DNA from: Candidatus Avelusimicrobium caledoniensis | Lineage (GTDB): Bacteria > Elusimicrobiota > Elusimicrobia > Elusimicrobiales > Elusimicrobiaceae | NCBI GenBank assembly: GCA_900315795.1 | Contig: ONAM01000014.1 | Span: 1-64,000, forward strand | DNA length: 64,000 nucleotides | Reading direction: 5' to 3' | Shown: positions 8,610-17,118 of the stretch, one piece after another | Position numbering within the stretch: the first letter of the stretch is position 1 | Layout of the letters: the number at the start of each line of letters is the position of its first letter | The notes under the pieces: generated by a model | What the model was told of the DNA's origin: nothing | The model's database searches: none | What the model saw: only the letters and a program-made list of their open reading frames with translations | Position numbers and translations under genes: made by a program

Positions 8610-8703
8610 TTATTTATAAAACAAATCTATTTATTACTTTCATTTCTGCTCATTTTTGCTCCGGCAAACAATGGTCTATTTTCGTCGGGGCACCAAATTT
8701 TGG

Positions 8704-8731
8704 TTGACAAATCAAAAAAAAAAACGATAAT
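8704..8731 (+). promoter_or_regulatory. Class A pilin promoter (pilin 2)
   Basis: TTGACA at 8704-8709, eleven A at 8714-8724, GATAAT at 8726-8731, spacer 16 bp. The block is identical to the other six class A promoters. Downstream is AAGGAGCAAACAAC before ATG 8765. Confidence 0.85.
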
Positions 8732-8764
8732 AAAGAGTCAGTAAAAAAACAAGGAGCAAACAAC

Positions 8765-9319
8765 ATGAAAAGTAACAAAGCATTTACCCTCATTGAACTC
8801 TTAGTCGTGGTCCTCATCATTGGCATTTTGGCGGCGGTAGCTCTGCCGCAATATCAAAAAGTAGTAGAAAAATCACGTGCCACACAGGCCCTCACGCTAC
8901 TTAAAAGTGTTGGCCAAGCGATGGAAGCCCATCATTTAGCCAGCGGGGAGTGGGCGACCTCTTTTGATGAACTTGCGATAGATATTCCTCTGACAGGAAA
9001 CACGCAATTTATTCCGGGAGACTCCGTAAAGGATACCCGGTCCAATAACGACTGGTCATTACAACTGGAACACTGGGAGGGATATATTTCGTTGCACATT
9101 GCCCGTATAACCGGTAAATATAAAGGAGCCGGATTTTACATAGCGTTTCAAAATCCAACCGAAACCGCTTCACAAAAAATAGTGTGTATAGAAAGAATAA
9201 GTTCCGCTAATTTTCTCTTTGACACTTCTTTGCCGCCGGGATCTTTTTGCGAAAAAATTATGCAAGGATCTTTAACAACCGTGGGAACATATGGTCGTTA
9301 CTATAATTTACCTTACTAA
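8765..9319 (+). CDS. Type IV pilin-like prepilin 2
   Basis: It has 184 residues, leader MKSNKA then [10 protein letters not shown]. The alpha-helical spine is followed by an AMEAHHLASGEWATSFDEL segment and a C-terminal domain shared with pilin 1 (DIPLTGN, DTRSN.DWS), so these two are the closest pair of this type. Two cysteines (VCIER and FCEK) bracket a C-terminal loop as in pilin D-regions. It is a single-gene unit between the structured tRNA-linked element and a convergent hairpin. Confidence 0.92.
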   Translation: MKSNKAFTLIELLVVVLIIGILAAVALPQYQKVVEKSRATQALTLLKSVGQAMEAHHLASGEWATSFDELAIDIPLTGNTQFIPGDSVKDTRSNNDWSLQLEHWEGYISLHIARITGKYKGAGFYIAFQNPTETASQKIVCIERISSANFLFDTSLPPGSFCEKIMQGSLTTVGTYGRYYNLPY

Positions 9320-9353
9320 TTTCTTCTGTAAAATTTGTTTATCGGTAGCAAGC

Positions 9354-9388
9354 AACAACGGCACAAACATAATGTTTGTGCCGTTGTT
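9354..9388. terminator. Bidirectional hairpin between pilin 2 and nupG
   Basis: AACAACGGCACAAACAT (9354-9370) and its exact complement at 9372-9388 form a 17-bp palindrome between convergent genes. T-tracts are short on both sides. Confidence 0.6.
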
Positions 9389-9407
9389 ATTTGCGCCAAT
9401 AAGATGA

Positions 9408-10703
9408 TTACGCGGCTTTGTGCTCGTATTTAAAGCAAACGGTAAACAGTATCGCCACCACGAGCGCAAACCCCGCAAACACAAACCACGCGTGGCTCCA
9501 CCCTTGCATAATCGTTTGCGAAAGAGCCGGCGGATAAACGCCGTCTACCATCAAGGCCGGGTTTAAGTGAGAATTAACCAACGCGTTAATCACTTTCTGC
9601 GCCAGTAACGAGCCAATCGTCGCACCGAAACCGTTTGTCATCAAAATAAATACTCCTTGCGCGCTGGAGCGGATAGACGGGTCGGTTTCCTGGTCCACAA
9701 ACAGCGAGCCGGAAATATTGAAAAAATCAAACGCCACCCCGTACACAATCATAGACGCCACGAGTAGCACAATGCCCAGTGCCGTAGACGGGTTGCCAAG
9801 CCCCAAAAACCCAAAGCGAAGCACCCACGCAAGCATACTAATCAGCATTACTTTTTTAATACCGTAGCGTTTTAAGAAAAACGGAATCAGCAAAATACAA
9901 AGCGTTTCCGACATTTGCGACAACGAAATCAAGGCGTTAGCGTTGTTGGCCCCCCACGAGCCGGTAAAACCGTCTAACGAGTTAAACCCGGTGATAAACG
10001 GACCCGCAAAACCGTTAGTTACTTGCAACGACATACCTAGCAACATGGAAAATATAAAGAAAATCGCCATTTTCTTTTGCTTAAATAACGCAAACGCTTT
10101 TAAGCCCAAAGCGTCGGCCAGCGTTTTGCTTTCGCCTTGCGACACCGGGCAGTTCGGGAGCGTCAAACAATAGCCCGCCAAGATTACGCCCAGCACCGCA
10201 GAAAAATACCATTGTGTATAACTGCCTTGAAAATGGGCAAAGTTCGTGGTGAGCATCGCGCAGATAAAACCCACCGTGCCGAACACACGGATCGGCGGGA
10301 ACACTTTAACCGTATCTAACCCTTGTTGGCGCAGTGCCGTATAAGCCACCGAGTTGGAAAGCGCGAGCGTAGGCATATAAAACGCCACACTTAACGTGTA
10401 GCACGTGAACAAACTGCAAAAACAAATTGTCTGTTGGGAGCCGTAATACGCCGCCCCGGCCATAAACACCGCCGCCAAAAAGTGACACAAGGCCAACATC
10501 TTTTGGGCGGACACCCAACGGTCGGCAATAATACCGATTACCGCCGGCATAAACAAAGAGACGATCCCCTGTACCGCATAAAACCAACCGATATGCTCAG
10601 CCAGTCCCACGCCAAACAGAAACGTCCCCATAGACGTCAAATAAGCTCCCCATACGGCGAACTGGAGGAAATTCATCACCGTCAAACGAGTTTTAATATA
10701 CAT
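9408..10703 (-). CDS. nupG: Nucleoside permease, MFS (NupG-like)
   Basis: This inner-membrane nucleoside:proton symporter has 431 residues with about twelve hydrophobic segments. Stretches recall E. coli NupG/XapB closely: SFLQF-like NFLQFAVWG, MPA.IGIIADRW.SAQ, YMPTLALSN, FPPIR.FGTVGFI, MAIFFIFSMLLG, FFNISGSLFV and SSAQG.F..MTNGFG. ATG 10703 has AAGGAGAGCT upstream, better than a start 18 bp earlier. It is monocistronic and would supply nucleosides for salvage. Confidence 0.9.
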   Translation of the reverse strand: MYIKTRLTVMNFLQFAVWGAYLTSMGTFLFGVGLAEHIGWFYAVQGIVSLFMPAVIGIIADRWVSAQKMLALCHFLAAVFMAGAAYYGSQQTICFCSLFTCYTLSVAFYMPTLALSNSVAYTALRQQGLDTVKVFPPIRVFGTVGFICAMLTTNFAHFQGSYTQWYFSAVLGVILAGYCLTLPNCPVSQGESKTLADALGLKAFALFKQKKMAIFFIFSMLLGMSLQVTNGFAGPFITGFNSLDGFTGSWGANNANALISLSQMSETLCILLIPFFLKRYGIKKVMLISMLAWVLRFGFLGLGNPSTALGIVLLVASMIVYGVAFDFFNISGSLFVDQETDPSIRSSAQGVFILMTNGFGATIGSLLAQKVINALVNSHLNPALMVDGVYPPALSQTIMQGWSHAWFVFAGFALVVAILFTVCFKYEHKAA

Positions 10704-10784
10704 AGCTCTCCTTACACGCACAACACGAGTTTTTCCGGCACGCCTACGTCCGGCATACCGTTAAAACTATTGTACAAAAAAAGC

Positions 10785-10790
10785 TATAAT
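10785..10790 (+). promoter_or_regulatory. -10 element for yajQ
   Basis: TATAAT within AAAGCTATAATATAGG; the -35 region (TTAAAA, 10761-10766) is weak. ATG 10832 follows at normal leader distance with AAGGAG. Confidence 0.55.
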
Positions 10791-10831
10791 ATAGGAAATT
10801 TACCCGGCCCCGCGCCGAAAAGGAGAAAATT

Positions 10832-11326
10832 ATGGCCGATTACAGCTTTGACATTGTGTCCAAAGTGGACCTAAACGTCATTAGCGAAGCCGTCAGCGCC
10901 GCTAATAAAGAAATTGCCAACCGCTACGATTTTAAAGGCACGTCGTCTTCCATTGAGCTCAACCAAAAAGACAACGAATTAAAACTCGCCTCCAGTGATG
11001 AGTTCAAAGTAAACACTTTGCGCGATATTATTTTCACGCGTATTGCCAAACGCGGCATCCCGCTTAAAAACATGCTCCCGCAAAAAATTGAATCTGCCTT
11101 AGGCGGCAATGCTAAACAAACCGTCAAAATACAGCAAGGCATTCCGGCGGAAAAAGCCAAGCAGATTTCCAAAGCCATTAAAGACGCTAAACTCAAAGTC
11201 AGCGCGTCTATTCAGGGCGACCAGTTGCGTGTATCGTCCAAATCAAAAGATGAACTCCAAAATACCATGGCGTTACTTCGCGGCCAAGATTTTGGCGTAG
11301 AACTCCAATTTACAAATTACAGGTAA
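10832..11326 (+). CDS. yajQ: YajQ family nucleotide-binding protein
   Basis: It has 164 residues, the usual length. The family signature SFDIVSKVDLNVI and NRYDFKGTSSSIELN at the N terminus and KLKVSASIQGDQLRVSSKSKDELQ near the C terminus (given here in short form: VSASIQGDQLRVS) are clear. Members bind nucleic acid or cyclic di-GMP; which applies here is unknown. ATG 10832 follows AAGGAGAAAATT. A TPR gene follows after 4 bp, so they are probably co-transcribed. Confidence 0.93.
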   Translation: MADYSFDIVSKVDLNVISEAVSAANKEIANRYDFKGTSSSIELNQKDNELKLASSDEFKVNTLRDIIFTRIAKRGIPLKNMLPQKIESALGGNAKQTVKIQQGIPAEKAKQISKAIKDAKLKVSASIQGDQLRVSSKSKDELQNTMALLRGQDFGVELQFTNYR

Positions 11327-11330
11327 ACTT

Positions 11331-12593
11331 ATGAAAAAACTAACACTTACGCTACTTATCAGCACGTTTGGCCTGTGCGCTTGGGCAACCAATGCACAAG
11401 ACGCGCTGAACTTTTACAAACAGGAACTTACTTCCTTCCCCACGCAAAATTCCCGCGCCACACGCGCCTATGCCGTCGCGCTAGCAGACGGACTTCAAAC
11501 GTGGTTGCAACAAAACGAAAAACACGCTTCCACCCCCGAAGTATTATTGTGGCAAGCCCGCTTGTTTACGCAGGCAGGCCGGAACGGACAAGCGTTGGTT
11601 ACCTTATTTAAGCTACGCTATATGTTCCCGCAAACCGACCGCACGCAACTGACTTCTATTTGGGGCGAAAACATTAACGTTATTGACTACAAACTACAAG
11701 ACAGCGCCACCCAGCTCTTTGCGCAAGGTCCGACCGAAAAGGCTGCGTTTGTGGAACAGAAAGAGGCCGAAATGCTTTATGCATTATCCAAACTGTCCGG
11801 GGACGAATTTTATCCGGCCGCCGCGCAAGCGTTTGAAAATTTCTTTGTACGCCACCCGTTCTACGAAAGAAACAACGAAGTAGAACTTTGGTACGGCGAT
11901 TTGCACCGCGGCAACAAAAACTATCTGGCGGCGATTGCGCAGTATAAAAAAGCCGATGCGCTCTATCCGAACTCGCCCTATAAAGCGGCCAGCTTGCGTT
12001 TAATTGGCGACATTTACGCCGATAACCTCAAAAACACCGCCGCCGCTACGGAAGCTTATACCACGGTGTTGCGCTTGTACCCGAACTCGTCCGAAACAGG
12101 CATTGTGTATAAACACATGGCTATTTTAGATGAAAACAACAAACAATACGACAGCGCCCTTATCAATTACGACAAAGCCATTGAACTCTTAGGCGATTCT
12201 TCTGCCGTGTACGAAGCATACCGCGGCAAAGCTGATGTATATACCAAAACCAACCAACACGAAAACGCCTATAACGTGTTACACCGCGCGGCAGAACTGT
12301 CCAACATTTCCAAAGAACAAGCCGCCGATGCGTTGGCCGAAGCTGCCAAAATCGCACATAAAAAACTAAAAGACGAAACAAAATATGTCCAATCGTTGGA
12401 AAAAGCGGTATTACTCGCCCCTAACGATCCGAAAACAGCCCAACGGATGTGCGAAATCGGCGATTCGTACACCAAGCAAGGCAAATTAGCCAAAGCACAA
12501 GAAGTATATAAAAAGCTGATTTTGCAATTCCCTACCAGCAAATATGCCTCCAGTGCACAAGGCAAATTAACCCGCTTGCAAAATACAAAATAA
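11331..12593 (+). CDS. Exported TPR-repeat protein
   Basis: It has 420 residues. An N-terminal signal peptide (about residues 1-22, MKKLTLTLLISTFGLCAWA) is followed by at least six degenerate tetratricopeptide repeats rich in Ala, Tyr and Asn (for example LGDSSAVYEAYRGKADVY and QGKLAKAQEVYKKLILQFP). It is probably a periplasmic scaffold, similar in style to YbgF/BamD-like TPR proteins, but no specific family is recognised. It follows yajQ by 4 bp and ends before a strong terminator. Confidence 0.8.
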   Translation: MKKLTLTLLISTFGLCAWATNAQDALNFYKQELTSFPTQNSRATRAYAVALADGLQTWLQQNEKHASTPEVLLWQARLFTQAGRNGQALVTLFKLRYMFPQTDRTQLTSIWGENINVIDYKLQDSATQLFAQGPTEKAAFVEQKEAEMLYALSKLSGDEFYPAAAQAFENFFVRHPFYERNNEVELWYGDLHRGNKNYLAAIAQYKKADALYPNSPYKAASLRLIGDIYADNLKNTAAATEAYTTVLRLYPNSSETGIVYKHMAILDENNKQYDSALINYDKAIELLGDSSAVYEAYRGKADVYTKTNQHENAYNVLHRAAELSNISKEQAADALAEAAKIAHKKLKDETKYVQSLEKAVLLAPNDPKTAQRMCEIGDSYTKQGKLAKAQEVYKKLILQFPTSKYASSAQGKLTRLQNTK

Positions 12594-12610
12594 GCGAAAT
12601 AAATTTGCAA

Positions 12611-12636
12611 AACCCCCGCTTTTTAAAGCGGGGGTT
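12611..12636 (+). terminator. Terminator after the TPR gene
   Basis: AACCCCCGCTTT pairs perfectly with AAAGCGGGGGTT, followed by TTT. It lies between convergent genes and can serve both. Confidence 0.85.
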
Positions 12637-12661
12637 TTTAAATGCAAAATCAAAACGGGAT

Positions 12662-13840
12662 CTATTCGTCCGTAGGGGACAATTCAAAAGAAATATCAAA
12701 CCCGACTAAACGGGATAGTTCCGCGTCGTTAAATTTAAGGATACGGTCCGGCAAATCGCCAAAGGCCCAATTTTTACTTTTACGGTTTATGTTTACCACC
12801 AACGTCTGCGGCCCGGCAAAAACATCTCCCAGCGAATAAGGCCCTCCATATTCCAAATGTCCGCCACCCGCATAAATGATAAATAATGCCTGCGGATAAA
12901 GTTCCCGGTAACGGTTTAATGTATTAAGCCAATGCGCGTTACGAATGCGGACTCCTTCCACAGAGGTCCAAATATCGGTAGGGAATTTGGCAATTTCGCC
13001 AGACAAGTTATGCGGAAATACAAAGTGTGTATTGTTAATACCCATCACAAATTCCGGCTCTAAGCCAACCACCTCTATACCGGCCTGTTGCGCGGCCTGC
13101 CATACGGGCAGGTATTGCGACAGATGTTTGGTTATTTGGCAACTTTTCCACGGTTCCCTTTCATATAAAAATTCGGTAAACAGTAATACTTTCCGGCCGG
13201 ACTTGCCTAACTCCCCCATTAGTTTAACTACCTCGCGTTGCACACAAGGTTGTTCGTGTTCTTCTCCTACAAGTAAATAACGATGTTGGTCGGTTATTTG
13301 TCCGGCTAACCACGCCATATCTTGTTCGGCCGGGTGTGCCAATGTCTCTTTCACGGCGTAAAATTCATTGATTCTGCGAGCAAATTCTTTCTCTTGCCTA
13401 TCTAAAATGGGCAACCATTTGCGTATCTCCAAATTATGCTTAGCCAAAAAATAATCCGGTAAATTTTCTTTTTTCAAAAACGAAGCATGCGGGTACACGT
13501 CCGTTGGCAAAAAGTCGGCTAGCGCAAGCCCCGAACTTCTTATCATGTGCATGGAACCGTCTGCCCCCACGACCATAGCTTGCCTTTGGTATCTGCGGCT
13601 GGGAGCCGTCCATACCAAACCCAGTTCATAGTGATTTTGTTTCTGCATGGCCCGTCTGTATGTTTCGTTAACCCGCCGGGCAAGTTGGGCCGATAAATCA
13701 GCCGGAGCGGCATGGGAAAAATTTTTAGGCAGTTTGAGTCGTTTGGGAAACGGTTGCGCAAAAACCGTTAGCGTGACTAACCCCACCCAAATAAGCGGGA
13801 GTAAAATTTTGATCAATGTATGTAAACGGATACGTGCCAT
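12662..13840 (-). CDS. ChaN/TIKI-like exported protein
   Basis: It has 392 residues with an N-terminal membrane anchor or signal peptide (about 8-28). The C-terminal half carries YLLVGEEHE (about residue 197) and later IIYAGGGHLEYGG, the paired GE.H and G.GH motifs of ChaN-like haem-binding or TIKI-fold proteins. The N-terminal 150 residues have no family I recognise. AGAGG precedes ATG 13840. It is monocistronic, convergent with the TPR gene. The assignment is by fold motifs only; substrate unknown. Confidence 0.6.
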   Translation of the reverse strand: MARIRLHTLIKILLPLIWVGLVTLTVFAQPFPKRLKLPKNFSHAAPADLSAQLARRVNETYRRAMQKQNHYELGLVWTAPSRRYQRQAMVVGADGSMHMIRSSGLALADFLPTDVYPHASFLKKENLPDYFLAKHNLEIRKWLPILDRQEKEFARRINEFYAVKETLAHPAEQDMAWLAGQITDQHRYLLVGEEHEQPCVQREVVKLMGELGKSGRKVLLFTEFLYEREPWKSCQITKHLSQYLPVWQAAQQAGIEVVGLEPEFVMGINNTHFVFPHNLSGEIAKFPTDIWTSVEGVRIRNAHWLNTLNRYRELYPQALFIIYAGGGHLEYGGPYSLGDVFAGPQTLVVNINRKSKNWAFGDLPDRILKFNDAELSRLVGFDISFELSPTDE

Positions 13841-13950
13841 GGCAACCTCTTTAAAAATTGTATCAAACCCCTACGTAAAAAAGCATGGGCCTTTGGACCT
13901 GTTTTTACGTGCTATAAAGGCCCACGCAAAAAGAGTCGGCAAATGTCGCA

Positions 13951-14129
13951 AACACACACGAAGTTCCCCTTATAGAACATAACATCACAAACAAACGGAG
14001 GTTTGAGGCCTTTGGCGGCCCGCAGGGCCCCGGCGAGCACGCGTTGCAGAATAACACGAAGTCCCTTTTGCGAAAGATAACATCGTATGCAAACAGAGGT
14101 TCAAGGCCTTATGCCTGCCCCCGGCAAGG
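13951..14129 (+). repeat. Two tandem copies of pilin-upstream repeat R1
   Basis: The first copy (13951-14034) is diverged, with ACACGAAGT.CCC, ATAACATC and GAGGTTTGAGGCCTT preserved. The second (14047-14129) is close to the copy at 105-188. Together they fill the 355-bp gap between the ChaN-like gene and pilin 3; nothing else is seen there. Confidence 0.7.
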
Positions 14130-14132
14130 GGG

Positions 14133-14160
14133 TTGACAAATCAAAAAAAAAAACGATAAT
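14133..14160 (+). promoter_or_regulatory. Class A pilin promoter (pilin 3)
   Basis: TTGACA 14133-14138, eleven A 14143-14153, GATAAT 14155-14160. Identical to the other class A blocks. Confidence 0.85.
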
Positions 14161-14195
14161 AAAGGGACGGAAAAAAACAGCAAGGAGCAAACAAT

Positions 14196-14741
14196 ATGAA
14201 AAACACACAAGCATTTACACTAATAGAATTGTTGGTGGTAGTTTTAATCATCGGCATACTCGCGGCGGTAGCATTGCCACAATACCAAAAAGCCGTATGG
14301 AAAAGCCGGTTTACTCAGGCCAAAACAATAGCCAAAACTATCGCACAAGCCGAAGAAGCATATTATTTGGCCAACGGGAAATATACTGCCGATATAGATG
14401 AGTTAGCTGTGGATCTGGCAACTGTAAGCAGGACCCTCGGAGAGGAAGGGACTTACACGCTTGCGTTTAAGTGGGGAAAATGCTCCTTAATAGCATGGGC
14501 TAGCGGTCGTAGTGACATCCAATGTTTTATAAAGAAAAATACAAATACAGAATACTTAGGATATGTACACAATTTTACACACAGCAAATGGTCAAACGGT
14601 AACATTGTCATGGACGACGCTATTTTATGTATAGCTCAAAAAGATGACAACATAGCCAGCCAGATTTGCATGGCTGATACACAAAGCACTTCAAAAAATA
14701 GTTTTGGGTTAAATACAGATTATTGGAAATATGCAAACTGA
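14196..14741 (+). CDS. Type IV pilin-like prepilin 3
   Basis: It has 181 residues, leader MKNTQA then [10 protein letters not shown]. After the helix it shows AEEAYYLANGKYTADIDEL, the EYLGYVHNFTHSKWSNGN segment and paired cysteines (LCIAQ, QICMAD). It is clearly a tandem duplicate of pilin 4 next door, with which it shares the SNGN and WKY.N C terminus, but it lacks the leader insert. Ribosome binding site AAGGAG is 9 nt before ATG 14196. Confidence 0.92.
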   Translation: MKNTQAFTLIELLVVVLIIGILAAVALPQYQKAVWKSRFTQAKTIAKTIAQAEEAYYLANGKYTADIDELAVDLATVSRTLGEEGTYTLAFKWGKCSLIAWASGRSDIQCFIKKNTNTEYLGYVHNFTHSKWSNGNIVMDDAILCIAQKDDNIASQICMADTQSTSKNSFGLNTDYWKYAN

Positions 14742-14753
14742 TTTTTTCTTTCA

Positions 14754-14787
14754 AAAAAACTCCCCCGTAGAGACGGGGGAGTTTTTT
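14754..14787 (+). terminator. Terminator between pilins 3 and 4
   Basis: ACTCCCCCGT and ACGGGGGAGT, extended by flanking A and T runs, form a 15-bp stem ending in TTTTTT. It shows that the tandem pilins are separate transcription units. Confidence 0.9.
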
Positions 14788-14804
14788 GTTTGCGAAAAAA
14801 GTCC

Positions 14805-14832
14805 TTGACAAATCAAAAAAAAAAACGATAAT
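14805..14832 (+). promoter_or_regulatory. Class A pilin promoter (pilin 4)
   Basis: TTGACA 14805-14810, eleven A 14815-14825, GATAAT 14827-14832. Confidence 0.85.
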
Positions 14833-14865
14833 AAAGGGACGGAAAAAATATAAGGAGCAAACAAC

Positions 14866-15525
14866 ATGAAAAATACAAATAAAAATAAATGTCATTCCAA
14901 ACTTGATTTGGAATCTCACCGCTTTCTAAAACGACAACAAGGTGAGATCCTTAAGTCAGTTCAGGATGACGTCTTTTTTAATTATAACGCATTTACGCTT
15001 ATTGAATTATTAGTCGTTGTACTTATCATCGGCATTTTGGCCGCGGTCGCGCTCCCGCAATACCAAAAAGCCGTATGGAAGGCACGTTTCGCCCAAGCCA
15101 AAACATTAGCAAAAAGTTTGGCCGATGCCGAAGAAATTTATTACATGGCTAATGGAACATACACAACCGATTTTGATGAACTGGATATTGAAATTGCTAA
15201 TAATAGAATAATAAGCTCCGAAGCAGGCACCGCCACCCTATCGGCCGCGTGGGGAGTTTGCATGCTAGTCAACTTTGAAAACGGAAGGAAAAACGTCCAA
15301 TGTTTCGTACATAAAAATGGGTATAATTATTTAGGATATTTAAAAAATTTTGCACACAGCCACTGGAGCAACGGCAACGACGGTAATGTTTTTGAAAGCG
15401 GAGTTGCCGCCTGTATTGCTTCACAAGAAGATAATATCAACAGCCAAATTTGTGCAGCCGAAACAGGGGATCCCCATAAAAAAAGCTGGGGCGAAACAAG
15501 TAAGTGGTGGAAATATCAAAATTAA
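14866..15525 (+). CDS. Type IV pilin-like prepilin 4, with in-frame palindromic insert in its leader
   Basis: It has 219 residues. The prepilin signal AFTLIELL begins after a 42-residue leader, the same length as pilin 1, because element P copy 2 (14890-14973) is inserted in frame. The mature domain (NAEE-type helix, [23 protein letters not shown]...QICAAE, WWKYQN end) matches pilin 3, so the duplication and the insertion are separate events. AAGGAG precedes ATG 14866. No in-frame start exists between the insert and the mature sequence, so translation must run through the insert. Confidence 0.9.
   Translation: MKNTNKNKCHSKLDLESHRFLKRQQGEILKSVQDDVFFNYNAFTLIELLVVVLIIGILAAVALPQYQKAVWKARFAQAKTLAKSLADAEEIYYMANGTYTTDFDELDIEIANNRIISSEAGTATLSAAWGVCMLVNFENGRKNVQCFVHKNGYNYLGYLKNFAHSHWSNGNDGNVFESGVAACIASQEDNINSQICAAETGDPHKKSWGETSKWWKYQN
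14890..14973. repeat. Palindromic coding insert element P, copy 2
   Basis: It matches 275-357 almost base for base in its first 70 bp (to AACAAGGTGAGA) and differs slightly near its 3' end (TCAGGATGACGTC). Same gene position, same frame. Confidence 0.8.
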
Positions 15526-15547
15526 ACCTATAAATTGTTCTTTGCAA

Positions 15548-15578
15548 AACAGCCCCCGCAAATTTTGCGGGGGCTGTT
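15548..15578. terminator. Terminator after pilin 4
   Basis: AACAGCCCCCGCAAA pairs with TTTGCGGGGGCTGTT, followed by ATTT; convergent with the SEC-C gene. Confidence 0.8.
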
Positions 15579-15597
15579 ATTTAAATAGACGGACGGT

Positions 15598-15969
15598 TTA
15601 TTTCCCGGCGCCGCAGCATTTTTTGTATTTTTTGCCGCTGCCACACGGACACGGATCGTTGCGGCCGATACGCGGCCCCTCGTGCACAACCGTTTCCACC
15701 TTGGGGATATTGGCTCCCTCTTGGCGCAGTTCTTCTTCGTGTTCCTTCATCCATTTTTTCATTTGGCGGATACTTTTAAAATCTACGCCGTCTTGTTCCA
15801 TGCGTTTGGCAATATCAATAAAGCGCTTTTTGACTTCCGGGTCCTTTAACTTACCTTTAAACATCGCCGGGAGCGCATCAATTTCGCGTTCAATACGCTC
15901 CTCAATAGTTTCCTTTTTATTCGGCGTGCCGGACGCACCGCCTTTTTTCTTAAACGGATTCCAAATCAT
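15598..15969 (-). CDS. SEC-C zinc-motif protein
   Basis: It has 123 residues: a basic N terminus, a charged predicted helix (about 20-85), and a C-terminal SEC-C metal-binding motif [19 protein letters not shown] as in SecA tails and YecA-like proteins. AAGGAG precedes ATG 15969. It is the last gene of a minus-strand run with the two ATPases upstream (12-bp gap). A chaperone or protein-binding role is suggested by the motif only. Confidence 0.8.
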   Translation of the reverse strand: MIWNPFKKKGGASGTPNKKETIEERIEREIDALPAMFKGKLKDPEVKKRFIDIAKRMEQDGVDFKSIRQMKKWMKEHEEELRQEGANIPKVETVVHEGPRIGRNDPCPCGSGKKYKKCCGAGK

Positions 15970-15981
15970 AGTAACTCCTTT

Positions 15982-16545
15982 TTACTGAGCAATTAAATTT
16001 TCTACAAAATTTTTGATAATTTCCGCTTTTTCAAAGTAATGTTTCTCGCGCGGAATGACCAAACGGTTGGGGTGTTTTTCCCAAATCTTTAAAATTTTAT
16101 CATCAATTTCAAAGGCCTGTTGCAAATTTTCCGTACGGACATTGGTGGCCTGATAAAAATCTTTTTCCGGCGGCGGGGACAAGTGAATCACCGCGTCATA
16201 GCGTGCTAGTTCCGCTTCCAAAGACGAGTGCATCGCCTTAAAGAAATCTTCCGGGCCGTGCGGCCAATAGACCGCCCCATCAATAGAGCCGCGGTCGCAC
16301 ACCATTATTTTGGCATCTGACGTGCGCTCAGCCAATTCTTCTAACTGGTGCACGGTATAGAAAATAATGTTTTGCGCGTGTTCAATGTGAATCGGGCTAT
16401 TGTCTTTACGTGGGAAACCACCGCTATACACAAGCGTGGCTGCTTCTTGCACGAGTGCAATTTTGTTACCAAACGTCTCTTTCAAAATAGAAAGAGCCGT
16501 AGTTTTTCCGCCGCTGGGGCCGCCGGTTAAAACGATTTTTTTCAT
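15982..16545 (-). CDS. P-loop ATPase (AAA_28/NadR-like), copy B
   Basis: It has 187 residues. Walker A GGPSGGKTT lies at the N terminus; conserved LVQEAATLVYSGGFPR, CDRGSIDGAVYWP and a C-terminal NFVENLI follow. It resembles single-domain ATP-binding proteins related to the NadR kinase domain. It is a tandem paralogue of the next gene upstream (16549-17118), only 3 bp away, with nearly every motif matched. AAGGAT precedes the ATG. Substrate unknown. Confidence 0.75.
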   Translation of the reverse strand: MKKIVLTGGPSGGKTTALSILKETFGNKIALVQEAATLVYSGGFPRKDNSPIHIEHAQNIIFYTVHQLEELAERTSDAKIMVCDRGSIDGAVYWPHGPEDFFKAMHSSLEAELARYDAVIHLSPPPEKDFYQATNVRTENLQQAFEIDDKILKIWEKHPNRLVIPREKHYFEKAEIIKNFVENLIAQ

Positions 16546-16548
16546 AAG

Positions 16549-17118
16549 TTATCCTTTTATAATTTCTTCTACAAAATTTTTAATAGCTTCCGCCTTTTCC
16601 AAAAAGTGTTCCGTACCGCCGATAATTTTGCGCCGGGGGTGTTTTTCCCAAATGCTTAAAATTTTACGGTCAATTTCAAACGCTTGGTCCAAGCTTTCCG
16701 TGCGCACGTGGGTAGACTGGTAGAAAGCCGGATTTTTCGGCGGGGACAAGTGCAATACCGCGTCGTAGCGGGAAAGTTCTTCTTCTAGCGACGTGTTCAT
16801 CTGCTTAAAAAAATCATCTATTCCCCCCGGCCAATACACGGCGGCATCCACCGTGCCGCGGTCGCACACAATCAGGGGAGCGTCGGACGATTTTTCCGCC
16901 AAACTTTCTAATTGTTTCGTGGTAAAAAAGATAATTTTTTGTGCGGCTTCAATGTGCGCAATGCTGTTGTCCGTACGCGGAAACCCGCCGCTAAACACGA
17001 GGGTAGCCGCTTCGCGCACCAGTTCTACTTGCGGGCCGAACGTTTCTTTTAACACAGATAACGCCGTCGTTTTCCCGCTGTTAGGTCCGCCGGTAAGTGC
17101 TATTTTTTTACGTTTCAT
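16549..17118 (-). CDS. P-loop ATPase (AAA_28/NadR-like), copy A
   Basis: It has 189 residues, Walker A GGPNSGKTT, then LVREAATLVFSGGFPR and CDRGTVDAAVYWPGG. Paralogue of the following gene; differences are spread along the whole length, so the duplication is old and both copies appear intact. Its ATG overlaps the stop of the M23 peptidase gene (ATGA-type), so this is one operon: M23 peptidase, ATPase A, ATPase B, SEC-C protein. Confidence 0.75.
   Translation of the reverse strand: MKRKKIALTGGPNSGKTTALSVLKETFGPQVELVREAATLVFSGGFPRTDNSIAHIEAAQKIIFFTTKQLESLAEKSSDAPLIVCDRGTVDAAVYWPGGIDDFFKQMNTSLEEELSRYDAVLHLSPPKNPAFYQSTHVRTESLDQAFEIDRKILSIWEKHPRRKIIGGTEHFLEKAEAIKNFVEEIIKG

Noticed and set aside
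8765..9319. Pilins 2-13 as type II secretion pseudopilins
   Set aside because: No gsp genes are in the window and the C-terminal disulfide loops look more like pilins, but the two classes cannot be fully separated from sequence alone, so the label stays pilin-like.
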